Part shown: positions 1-9,290 of the stretch, piece by piece | Numbering within the stretch: the stretch's first letter is position 1 | Layout of the letters: every line of letters starts with the position of its first letter | Origin: Cryptomeria japonica | Taxonomy: Eukaryota; Streptophyta; Pinopsida; Cupressales; Cupressaceae | Length of the DNA: 64,000 nucleotides | Assembly (NCBI RefSeq): GCF_030272615.1 | Contig: NC_081410.1 | Span: 509,504,442-509,568,441, forward strand | Reading direction: 5' to 3' | Made by a program: the position numbers and the translations under genes | Notes under the pieces: generated by a model | What the model saw: only the letters and a program-made list of their open reading frames with translations | Told to the model about the DNA's origin: nothing | Databases searched by the model: none

Positions 1-1090
1 TGACACTTTATAAGTAGTGCGTATACAATAGGCCACTTGCAAAAAATGGCAAAGTGGACTTCTGATTACAATTTTACAACTACCTTAATAAGGCCAAAAG
101 AGTCTCAAACTGATAATGCAAGAGATCTAACTAAGATCCAAGCAATTTACAAGTACCTAATAGGCCAAATAAGACTAATATCCGAAAGTACAATTTACAC
201 TCAAAATCTTTGAAATCTGATCATATATTATGAAAGTAGATGAAAAAACATGCACTTTAAAAAAAAACAGCACCTAAAAAGGAGGTCGTATGAGCTCAAA
301 CGAGGCCTTTGAAGTTGCAGAATTGAGGATTGGACAGGTACAATTGAGAGAATCCAAAAATTCCCAAAAACCTATGCACCAAAATCATAAAATAACCCCA
401 CCACTATGAAGATCATGACATTTTAGCCCATTTAAAAAAAAATTGCACCAAAAAAGGAGCAAAAATGAGCAAGATATGGCCTTTCAAAGTTGGACTGCAA
501 AACTGAAAAGCCCGATGGAGAGGGGTCAAAAAATTTTCAAAAAATGCTGATGTGGCACTGATGTCAGCAATTCACTATGTTAAATTTGATGACTGTCTGG
601 CTGTCACAAAAACTTCGCCTCCCTACTAACTGGGCGTTCGTACTGTACAGACTGCTGACTGTGCAGTACGATTGATAGGGTGTACGGATCTGACGTGGCA
701 CTGTGCAGTGTACGGTTTTACCTGTGGGCCAGTGGCCACCCACTACATGGCGGACACAGGGCCACCTATTTTGGTGGTCGCTAAAGAGGAGGGAGCGGTC
801 GGAGCCGAGGGGGTCGGCGCCTGTTCGGAAGTCGAGGCAGCCGACGGCGGAAGACTTGGGCGCTGACAGAGACACAACAGTGGCGACGGTAGGGCACGGT
901 GGCGGCGGGGTCCCGGCCGGCGGGAGGAGACCTAGGCACCACGGAAAGTGCATAGCATCAGCGGTGGCAGGACTCAGAGGCGGCACGGGAAAACTCTGCG
1001 GTGGTGGTGGCAACAGAACGTGGCGGCGGCGGCTCCGACAGCAGGTACGCCTACAACCTGCGACACATGTACTGTGGGTACGGGGGGTCA
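1..1090. other. unassigned repeat-derived sequence, AT-rich then GC-rich
   Basis: No convincing gene. Positions 240-540 hold two diverged copies of one segment: each has an A-run, a 'gcacc...aaaaaggag' stretch and a 'ggcctttcaaagttg'-like stretch, about 165 bp apart. Positions 690-1085 are much more GC-rich, with GGC/GGT-type triplets. A similar GC-rich piece lies at 11950-12050, and both copies sit next to the same R1 leader, so this is probably R1 internal sequence read on the minus strand. Overlapping ORFs on both strands here (for example minus 564-1091) are what GC-rich sequence gives by chance, and none shows a recognisable domain. Confidence 0.4.
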
Positions 1091-1683
1091 AAATAGGTCG
1101 ACTTTGTAGTCAAAATTTATGGAAACAGCCTCCCAGATTCAACGGTGATGTCCAAATCACTGTATGATGCCCCCAGAAAATGAAGATCCCCAAATCCGAA
1201 AATAGAAACCTTCCACGATGTCTCCAAAAACCGATCAATGAAGTCCCAATAGCTCTGATACCATGTAGGATTTTGCCAAGATCAAGGGCACAATGAAAAG
1301 CATAAAAGAGACAATAGAATGACAAGAAAAAACTGTATTCTCATCAATATGCAAACTGATCAACTGGATTAACCAATACAATGAATATAGGCTTGCTTAT
1401 ATAGGCAAGGCCATATGGATGTATGAGCACACAAATATGACATGTGGCTCAATGAGAAACAAGGGTAGGTAAGAAATACTAGGGGTAGGTAGGAGAAATA
1501 ATATAATATTCCACAAGAGGTGGATGACCCATCGAATGTGGAGTGTAACAGCAAAATAAGACCACAAAAGGTGGAATTTCTCCTACAAGCTCTATCCCTA
1601 TGTGCACACTTCCCTTAGTGTCTCAAATCCAAACTACGAAGAGATGCATTATCCTAAGTTAACTTAAGTAAAGTGTAATAATA
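1091..1683 (-). mobile_element. R1 LTR retrotransposon fragment: leader, primer site and LTR
   Basis: On the minus strand the order is LTR (1683 to 1264), primer site (1263 to 1252), then an untranslated leader of about 160 bp. The LTR ends CCTACA, and a plus-strand copy of it lies at 11526-11944. It carries a TATA box (TATATAAG, about 1396-1404). The LTR start near 1683 is placed only from where the two copies stop matching; I see no clean TG there. No coding domain remains, so the superfamily is unknown. Confidence 0.7.
1252..1263 (-). promoter_or_regulatory. R1 primer binding site (tRNA-iMet)
   Basis: Minus strand reads TGGTATCAGAGC directly after the LTR end. This is the standard complement of the plant initiator tRNA-Met 3' end. 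Confidence 0.75.
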
Positions 1684-1711
1684 TCCAAATGAATATTTAT
1701 TTACACCAAAA

Positions 1712-2014
1712 TGTTGGCATAGTGACTATATACACGATGAGATCCCTCTCAACCAATAGTACGTCCTTTTGGTGTGATGGCGAAATGTACATGGTATCAG
1801 AGCACAGGTCATCGGTTCGAGTCCCTCGAGCCCTAGACCCTTCATCCGCGTAAGCTTGGCTTATCGATGTGGTATGTAGTGGGTATGAATCCTACATGGT
1901 ACGTGGTTGTATCCGGCTCTATTGTGTGGGGTGGTGTTGGTGTAGCGACTATATACACGATGAGATCAGTCTCAACCAGTAGTACGTGCTTTTGGTGTGA
2001 TGGCAAAATCTACA
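1712..2014 (+). mobile_element. miniature LTR retrotransposon (SMART/TRIM type), 303 bp
   Basis: Two 80-bp direct repeats, 1712-1791 and 1935-2014, both begin TGTTGG and end TACA. They differ at about 9 of 80 sites. Right after the first comes TGGTATCAGAGC (1792-1803), the tRNA-iMet primer site. Just before the second is a short purine-rich tract (about 1924-1934, GTGTGGGGTGG). The 143-bp middle has no coding capacity. Size, order and signals fit the SMART/TRIM class of very small non-autonomous LTR elements. The 5-bp flanks (CAAAA and GAGTA) do not match, so no target duplication is visible. The segment also contains a 'ggttcgagtcc' resembling a pol III B box, which made me consider a SINE. 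Confidence 0.75.
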
Positions 2015-2034
2015 GAGTACGAGTACAACAGTGT

Positions 2035-2252
2035 ATGGGGGGGTCAAAATAGGTCGACTTTATAGTCAAAATTTATGGAAACGGCCTCCCAGATTCAACG
2101 GTGATGTCCAAATCACTGTATGATGCCCCCAAAAAATGAAGATCCCCAAATCCGAAAATAGAAGCCTTCCACGATGTCTCCAAAAACCGATCAATGAAGC
2201 CCCAATAGCTCTAATACCATGTAGGATTTTGCCAAGATCAAGGGCACAATTG
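2035..2252 (-). mobile_element. R1 fragment, second copy: leader, primer site, truncated LTR
   Basis: Near-identical to the leader at 1091-1251. It is followed by a primer site (minus strand TGGTATTAGAGC, 2208-2219, one C-to-T change) and the first 31 bp or so of the R1 LTR, which breaks off at about 2250 in AT-rich DNA. With 1091-1683 it makes a duplicated leader on either side of the SMART-like element. Confidence 0.7.
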
Positions 2253-2668
2253 ATTTTATTTTTTAAATTTTTTTTTAAAGTTTTTTTTTAAAATAAAACT
2301 TTTTCAATAAGTTTTTAATAATTAAAAAAAATAAACTTTTTTGTAAAAGTTTTTTCTTTAATAAATTTTTATTAAAGTTTTTTTTTTATTTCATTTTTTT
2401 TCAAAATAAATGGCTATCGCTTTTTTCTTTATTTTTTAGTAAAATTTTTTTTGCATGGCATAATAATTGTTTTATTTAGATTTTTAAAATCTTTTAAAAA
2501 CACAAACATCATTTAATAAGTCAAATTGGGAACACTTTTTTTTCTTGTCACTTCACACTTGTCTTGCAGTGCTTCCAACCGGTAGTCAAGGGGGTGTTGA
2601 TTTGCTCCTTTATATCTCTTGGCTACATCCCAATTGGAGGCTTTTTTTTCTGCAATATTCTACAGGGC
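2253..2668. other. AT-rich spacer, no gene
   Basis: Long T and A runs (2253-2540) with no ORF or repeat I can name, then ordinary sequence up to the N1 target site AGGGC (2664-2668). Confidence 0.6.
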
Positions 2669-4338
2669 TGTAGTGTCATAAATTGTACGCACTTGCTACG
2701 GTGGTACAATTTCACGCCTAGTTTAGCACCCGCCTTGCCGCATTTTGCATTTTGCATCGCATTTCCCCTTTAGCACTTAATTAATTAAATTAATTAGGTC
2801 TAAGGTTCTATTTTATCATCTCCCATAAAGTTGGGCCCCTTTTCATTAAAGTGTACCCCTTTCATTTTATTCTTCCAATACATCATTTAATCAAAAACCC
2901 TAATTAGGTCCTATTTTGAACTTGGGGGCTTGATTTTGGGGGTCAAAACATCTCGAAATCAGCTGTAATTTCGGGATTCTCTCTAAAATCATCATATCCG
3001 ACAGTCCTGAAAATTTGGTGAAAAGTTGTCGGGACCATGGCGCCCAGAGTGCAACATGGTCCCAGACATTTTTCCCGAAATTTTAGGAGCGCGATCCAAT
3101 CATAAAATAAAGCTTAACCCCACGAAATTGGCGGGAGATTCAATCTCTAAGTCAACCTAAAGTTGAAATTAAGACTTAGGGTTTCATACATAAGAGCTCT
3201 CTTTCTTCATTTGAAAGGATGGAATTTTTGGCTTTCAGGGACCTTCTATGCAGCGAAAGAGTAGATCTTTGAAGACTTTAACAACATTCAACATCCATCT
3301 ATCAAGCATTTATCAATTTCATTCATCCATTTAGGGCTTGGAAGACATTGAAGAACAATAGGAGATTACCGACTGAAGATTGGCTTGTACCTCTCCCTTG
3401 GGGTTGGGTATGATTTCATGTTGTTTTCATGTCTTTGCATAAGCTTCAATACATCACTTATTCATGCTTTAGATCACTTTGAATCTTGATTTAGAGCATT
3501 CACATTATCATTTACAAGCAATTAGGGTTTACTTTCTAGGTTGCTCTAGTTTGCTTTCTTGCATTTAAGGACCTTGCACACACAATAGGTCTGCACACAC
3601 AATACATTTTACAATACAACTTGGCTATTCGTGGAGGTGGAAATCACCGAAGTGGGGGTTTGACTAAGGCAAAACCCTATATAGCCACCCAAACACCTTT
3701 TCAGATATAAGTGCAGGTTTCGGGACTCGGATGACGCCGCAAGTTACAGATCCGGAAGAAGCAGACGGAGACCAAACAACACACCAAATCTCAAAGAAAA
3801 AGACCAGGACAGGGGCGTGGGGCACCCTGGTCCTGCCAGGATAGGGGTGCTGGGCACCCTGGTCCCTGGGACAGGGGCGCTGGGCACCCTGGTCCTCCTG
3901 ACAGACAGCATTTTCAGCATTTTTGACAGCTTTTCCAAAGTGCAAAAACAACAGTTTTCGGAGTAGTTTCAGAGGCAGAATCAGGACAGTGGCGCCTGTG
4001 CCCCTGTCCCGAACATTTTCAGTCATATTTTAACTCCGGGTACGCATTTTCATTCTTATCTTGTCCTTGTGTTTACAGCTTTCCATTGTTTAAATTCAAT
4101 TCTGCAATCTTGTTATTAGTTCATACTTGCACTTTGGGGTTAGGGATTGAACTTGCATCATTTTATCTTTCAATTGCAACAAAGGAATAGAAATCCTAAT
4201 AGGTAGCCTGTGGCTCTCTCTTCCACAAAAAGAAGTAGCCAATTGTGTGATACCTCTAGGCTCTTTCGTATTCCACAAGTGTGTGGTTGAAAGTGAGATT
4301 AGGGCATGTTTGCTTAGTGTCACTTTTTCTCCTACACA
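2669..4338 (+). repeat. N1 5' LTR (1670 bp)
   Basis: Begins TGTAGTGTCA, ends CCTACACA. It has a TATA-like box CTATATAG at 3677-3684, so transcription probably starts near 3700-3720. Downstream, in the predicted R/U5 part, are three tandem GC-rich units of about 30 bp (3804-3895), each able to fold on itself. Confidence 0.9.
3804..3895 (+). repeat. three tandem hairpin-forming units in the N1 LTR
   Basis: Three units of about 30 bp, each with a purine-rich half (AGGACAGGGG-like) and a matching pyrimidine-rich half (CCCTGGTCCT). Each can form a hairpin in RNA or DNA. The right LTR carries the same three units at about 10425-10517. Confidence 0.7.
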
Positions 4339-4341
4339 TTT

Positions 4342-4361
4342 TGGTGAACCCGACGTGAATC
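4342..4361 (+). promoter_or_regulatory. N1 primer binding site (tRNA-Trp)
   Basis: TGGTGAACCCGACGTGAATC, three bases after the LTR end. As I remember the plant cytosolic tRNA-Trp(CCA) 3' end, this is its exact 20-nt complement. Confidence 0.8.
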
Positions 4362-4500
4362 TATCATTGCTTCCTCTTGCATTGCATCTGTTAGATCTAG
4401 ATCTAGATTTAGTGTGTTTTCATTTCATTTTCATTAAAAAAAAGAAAAAAAAAAAGTGTGTTTCTTTGCATTGTGTGTTTAAATTTTATGCAATTTCAAA

Positions 4501-7500
4501 ATGTCAGATTTTTATTTGCAAGATGTTCATATTTGTGATGATTATGAGTTAGATGAAGCTTTAGATGAATTTTTGAAACCTAAATATACCAAACCTTCAT
4601 TTTACCAAAAACTCATAAACATTGTTACTATGCCATTTCGTTGTGATGAGAAAGATAAGTCGAATGATTCCTCTCAAGGGTACATTCTTATCAGCTCTTC
4701 CACTAAATCTAGTAACATGGTTGTTTTCAATGATCCCCTCTATGAAGAGATATCTCCTTTTGAATCAAAAGATAAACCTTTTAATAGATATGATCATCCT
4801 TTGTTGGATGATGCCCTTGATGCCTTTGTGTCTCCTAAAAAACACTCCCTTCATGAGGATCCTTTTGTGCAAGAAGATGACATTATCCCTACATTTCCTA
4901 GTGATGGCCTTTCCTTTTCCAACAAAATTCCCACTAGAGATGATGAATTAATGATAAATGCTTACCCTTCTCCTAAAGTTGGACTTACCCATAAGCATCC
5001 CTTAGAGAAAGAAGATGAAATAATAAGCAATTTCCTTAATTCTCTCTCCCCTAAAGATCATATTGAACATATTTTGAGGAAAGAGGATGAGTTTAACACA
5101 TCTATTGATGCTCTCCCTCCTAAGGATGAGGAATTAATAAACAATGTTATCTCCTCTCCCGAAATTGACAATACTTCAAACATTCCTTTCAACAGCCTCA
5201 CTATTTGGGATGAACCATTAGAAGAAGGTATAGATTATTCTCTACCCCTAGCCAAAGGGGATGAAATCAAGATTGAAAACTCCCTTGATAGTTTCTCACC
5301 TTCCGTGAATCTCAATTATTCTCCCTCTAAAAATAAAGCATCTCCCTCTCCTCAAATTGGTTCTACTCATAAGGAAACCCTAGTTCAAAGCAAGATGGTT
5401 AACATCTCTTTCAAAGATCTCTCTCTCAAAAGTGAGACTTTAGAGAGTAATGTTGATCCTTCTCCTAGAGAGTTTATTCCCCATGTAGATCCTTTGATGA
5501 TAGAGGATGATATGACATTTCCTAGTATTACCCTTCCTACTAGAACATCAATGCCTATCCCTTGTCTCTCTCCTAAAATTGATCTAATCTGTGATAAGAT
5601 TTTAGTGCAAGAGAAGACTATCAGTAATTCTTCCAACACTTTTGTTCATTCTTCTAAACCATCCTCAATCAATTTGATACATGTGAATGAAACACCTAAC
5701 AAACCTCTCTTCACTGTCCAAGGTGCTTGTCCTTCTCAAAATTCTCAACCTTTAAATAAGCCTATCTTAGTGGTTCAAGGTGGTTATGCTAATGATTCTT
5801 TTTGCACTCCTAAGAAACCTGTTATTACTGTACAAGGAGGTTATTCCTCTAAGAATCCTTATGAGTATGCTAAGCAATTGACTAGAGAGAGTTATCATGC
5901 GGTTGCCCATACTTATAATACTAGAAACAATAGGCAACCTAATCCTCCTCTAGTTATCCCAACTTCACTTCCTCCTTCCCAACCTATTCTTCCCCAAGCT
6001 CCATGTATTTCACAAGTTCTTGGTAAGGAATATGATCTCATAGAACAACTTAAGGCTACCCCTGCTAAGATATCCCTTTGGGATTTGATCCAAACTTCTT
6101 CCACTCATCATGGAATGTTACGAGATGCCTTGAAAGATTTGAATGTTCCTCCACCTAATCCATCTAGTAATATAGTGTCTTTGGTTAACTCTGTGATGAA
6201 TCCTAAAACTCAAATTGTGTTTACTCAAGATGAGTTTCCTACTAGTGAAATTCAACATCAATATGATCCCTTGATGATTGTGGTTATCATAAATGACACT
6301 GCTATAAGACGAACACTGGTAGATAATGGCTCTGGCCTTAATGTGTGTAGCATTAATCTATTGCATAAGATGAATGTGGATACATCCCTTATTGAGCCTG
6401 ACTCTCATCCCATTCGAGGCTTTGATAATGTGGCTAAGACTTCATTAGGTATTATCACCTTACCCATCATAGTGGATCCTGTTACTTTGCCTACTCCTAT
6501 CCATGTTATGTCGGGAAATCTAACATACAACTTGTTATTAGGGAGACCTTGGATTCACAGTATGCAAGTTGTCCCCTCTACATTGCATAGACAAGTTAAA
6601 TTTATTTATAATAATAAGACATATACCTTGATAGGTGATACTAATTTTCAAGCTTGTTTGCAAACATCTACTTCCAAAGGGAGTTCTTCTAAGCCTTCCT
6701 CTTCTAGTGATGACTCGTTAAACAAGATACCTATGGATGAATCATCACCCTCTAATAATCAAAATTCTTTGGATGAGTCTGAATCTCCTGAAGAAGATCC
6801 TTCTCGACTTGAGCCTACACATGAAAAGGCTTTTAATCCTGAGAAGGTTCTCGCAGAAGACGATTGGGGATCCCTTGATTTTAATCCCACCTTTGTAGGT
6901 GAATATAGGGTTCCTCCTAGAGATCTTAAAGGTAAAAAGAAGGAAGAAACTAGAAATCAATCAGTCTTAGTTGAACCTATGAGCAATAATTTTGTGGCCG
7001 CTTCTCAAACTTCTTCTCCTCACACTTCTAATTCTGAAGGATTTGATTCTTTGTCTTATGAAAAACCACCTTCTCTTCCTGAAATGGCTGATCGTTATGG
7101 TCGTGGTTTTCGCATTTTTGCTAAGCATGGGTATCATGGAAATGGTTGTGGTGCTCATGAACAAGAGATGAAGGTTCCTCTAGAGACTAATTTTCACAAT
7201 TATGCCTTTGGACTCGGCTATAATCCCTGTAAACATACCAAAGCATCTAAAAGACCATCTCTAAGTGTGAATGCTATATTTAGTAGTGATGATGATCTCA
7301 CTTCAACTAAATCATCTTCTACTTCTATCAACTCTCATTCCCCTCATAAGGAAATCTTGGCGATGAACAAATCTCTTTATGACTCCCCTCAAATTTCTAA
7401 ATCCACTTATGAATCTTTATCTCCTATTCATCATAAAGTCCTTTCCTCCAGGGATAAGGCTCTAATAAATTACACTCATCTCTCTTCTAAGATTTCTTGT

Positions 7501-7689
7501 GACTTTTCTTCTTCAATTTTTATCATTTTATACATGTTTTTGATCTCACTTATAGTTGAGCATTTAACATGTCATATTCAAATACCTCATTTAGTCTATC
7601 ATGTCTTTAATAACATTAATGGCTATTATGTTGCTCATCATTATGTGACATTGGTAGCTCATTTACTGGGGGCTCGTTGTCATTCATGA
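4501..7689 (+). CDS. N1 polyprotein: retropepsin and G-patch-like protein, no RT
   Basis: Intact frame of 1062 codons, the only long ORF of N1. Residues 1-390 are acidic, Ser/Pro/Lys-rich and repetitive (recurring 'SPK' and 'KEDE' stretches), with no clear gag fold and no zinc knuckle. About residues 400-455 hold three 19-aa repeats with the core KP-x3-VQG. Residues about 580-720 are a retropepsin-like domain: catalytic D608 in DNGSG, then LLLGRPWIH, the signature seen in Tat/Ogre-type proteases. About residues 865-910 resemble a G-patch (YGRGFRIFAKHGYHG...GLGY). Near residue 1010 is a hydrophobic stretch that could cross a membrane. ATG 4501 is the first ATG in this frame; an ATG at 4488 is in another frame. 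The protease and G-patch are homologous by eye to those of Tat-T (22011-22841). The protein's role is unknown; it may act in particle formation or processing. Confidence 0.8.
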   Translation: MSDFYLQDVHICDDYELDEALDEFLKPKYTKPSFYQKLINIVTMPFRCDEKDKSNDSSQGYILISSSTKSSNMVVFNDPLYEEISPFESKDKPFNRYDHPLLDDALDAFVSPKKHSLHEDPFVQEDDIIPTFPSDGLSFSNKIPTRDDELMINAYPSPKVGLTHKHPLEKEDEIISNFLNSLSPKDHIEHILRKEDEFNTSIDALPPKDEELINNVISSPEIDNTSNIPFNSLTIWDEPLEEGIDYSLPLAKGDEIKIENSLDSFSPSVNLNYSPSKNKASPSPQIGSTHKETLVQSKMVNISFKDLSLKSETLESNVDPSPREFIPHVDPLMIEDDMTFPSITLPTRTSMPIPCLSPKIDLICDKILVQEKTISNSSNTFVHSSKPSSINLIHVNETPNKPLFTVQGACPSQNSQPLNKPILVVQGGYANDSFCTPKKPVITVQGGYSSKNPYEYAKQLTRESYHAVAHTYNTRNNRQPNPPLVIPTSLPPSQPILPQAPCISQVLGKEYDLIEQLKATPAKISLWDLIQTSSTHHGMLRDALKDLNVPPPNPSSNIVSLVNSVMNPKTQIVFTQDEFPTSEIQHQYDPLMIVVIINDTAIRRTLVDNGSGLNVCSINLLHKMNVDTSLIEPDSHPIRGFDNVAKTSLGIITLPIIVDPVTLPTPIHVMSGNLTYNLLLGRPWIHSMQVVPSTLHRQVKFIYNNKTYTLIGDTNFQACLQTSTSKGSSSKPSSSSDDSLNKIPMDESSPSNNQNSLDESESPEEDPSRLEPTHEKAFNPEKVLAEDDWGSLDFNPTFVGEYRVPPRDLKGKKKEETRNQSVLVEPMSNNFVAASQTSSPHTSNSEGFDSLSYEKPPSLPEMADRYGRGFRIFAKHGYHGNGCGAHEQEMKVPLETNFHNYAFGLGYNPCKHTKASKRPSLSVNAIFSSDDDLTSTKSSSTSINSHSPHKEILAMNKSLYDSPQISKSTYESLSPIHHKVLSSRDKALINYTHLSSKISCDFSSSIFIILYMFLISLIVEHLTCHIQIPHLVYHVFNNINGYYVAHHYVTLVAHLLGARCHS

Positions 7690-9275
7690 TGGTACAATTT
7701 CAAGTGCAATCATATTTTTTTGAAGCAACATAATAGCCTAATTTTCTTGTTCCTATGGGGACAAGAGTGATTTCATACATCTCTTCTTTTGCTTATGTCC
7801 AAATCTCTCCCTAGAAGATTGTGTAAGTCCTTCTCATTGAGGCAATGATCTTTCCTTATTTTTATCTAAGGATCCACTTTTTCCTATTTTGTGGATGGTG
7901 TGAACTTTATTACTTGATGTTATTCCTTGTATGCATTTGTTGTTGTTTGTTCAAGGATTCTCTCTTACAAGAGGTGTAAGTCCTTGACTACAACCTCTTT
8001 TGCACTTGGTAAAATACATCCATAATGAATTCACTCTCCCAATTGGGTTAAAAAGAGCATCATCCTTCATTAAGAATCACTTTCACCTCGCAAAAGAAGG
8101 AAGTATTGCATTCTTATTCTCTTCTTTGTATTATTCTAGAAGATGTTATATTTGTCTAAGACAATTCCTCTCGAGGATAGGTGTCTTTTGTACAAAGATC
8201 TCTTCTCCTCTAAGGATCTCCTTTACACATACTACAAGATATCCCTTTTCAACTATCTTATCCTTGCTTAAAGAGTGCAAAACTCTCTTGCTTGGATCTA
8301 TGACATTGTTGCATTTTTGGGGTATCTTCTTTTGTGATGAAGGTAGGTATCCTTGTTCTACTTTGCTTATGACATAAACATTACACTTTTTGAGCAATGG
8401 GTCATTCTCGGAACCAGAGCACAGACTCTTAGAGCGAGATGTCTCCATTTTTCTTTTATGCAAGGTGATTATTCTCGGAACTAGAGCACAGACTCTTAGA
8501 GTGAGATGTCATGCTTTTGTACTATACATATACAGGTTGTAGCATACTCGGGCATAGACTCCTATGAGGTGCTTCTAACCTCCCTTACACACACATGCAC
8601 GAGGTTGAGTGGAACTAGCGGCATAAGGCTCGACTTTCTCACTCTCCTCCCTTACATGGATCACCTAGACAGACTCTAGGGGCTAGTTTTCCATGTCCTT
8701 TTTCACATGGATCACCTAGACAAGATCTAGGGGTGAGAAGTCCATGTTTTCTCTCTCTCTATTCTTCTCATGGATCACCAATGTGTGTATTCATGCTTTT
8801 TTCCTTTCTTTTCTTCTCTTTGCAATTTGTTTCCATTTACATCCTTCATCTTGTTAGAGAACTCTCAAATCCTCACACTCTTTGTTGTGTTGGAATTGAG
8901 ATTTAGTCCTCTTTCTTACCAAATGATTCTCCATTAGTTTTTGATCTCATAACAAATCTTCTCGTGAGCATTTGTCATCAATTTTCTTTAACAATTCGAA
9001 GTGGTAAACATGATACCCTGTTTCAACTCACTAAAATTAGCAAGCCGAAACAAGGGGGGGCATATAGCTACCCTCGAATTTTTATCACCTTCCTTAGTAA
9101 GCATTAGGTGATTTTGTGATCTAACATGTGGTTTTGTAGGTTGTGGTTCCTAACTGTGTACTGCAGATACCGCTAGGGGCTTCGTTCGACAGACTTATGG
9201 ATATATCCTTTTTCAAATAATGTTTACTTTTCTGTACTTTAGCTTGCATATGCACTTAGTGTTCATATGACCGCT
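7690..9275 (+). other. N1 3' non-coding region with short repeats
   Basis: About 1.6 kb without a supported gene. It holds a duplicated segment with the core 'agagcacagactcttagag' (about 8416 and 8483) and a block at 8655-8775 where 'catggatcacctagac' occurs twice and a shorter form once. Both copies are followed by a CTAGGGG-type stretch and are flanked by 'tccatg'. These could be structured RNA elements. No pol remains are visible, so pol is absent rather than recently broken. Confidence 0.6.
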
Positions 9276-9290
9276 AAAGTGGGGGCTAAA
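9276..9290 (+). promoter_or_regulatory. N1 polypurine tract
   Basis: AAAGTGGGGGCTAAA directly before the right LTR (TGTAG at 9291); the expected primer for plus-strand synthesis. Confidence 0.75.

Noticed and set aside
564-1091. 175-codon minus-strand ORF in GC-rich DNA
   Set aside because: Cys/Pro/Arg-rich with overlapping ORFs on the other strand and no domain; typical of GC-rich non-coding sequence.
1795-1830. Possible tRNA-derived SINE because of a B-box-like ggttcgagtcc
   Set aside because: The flanking 80-bp TG...CA direct repeats, primer site and purine tract explain the segment better as a miniature LTR element.
3664-4026. ORFs inside the N1 LTRs
   Set aside because: They run through the tandem hairpin repeat, are repeated in the other LTR with disruptions, and lack domains.
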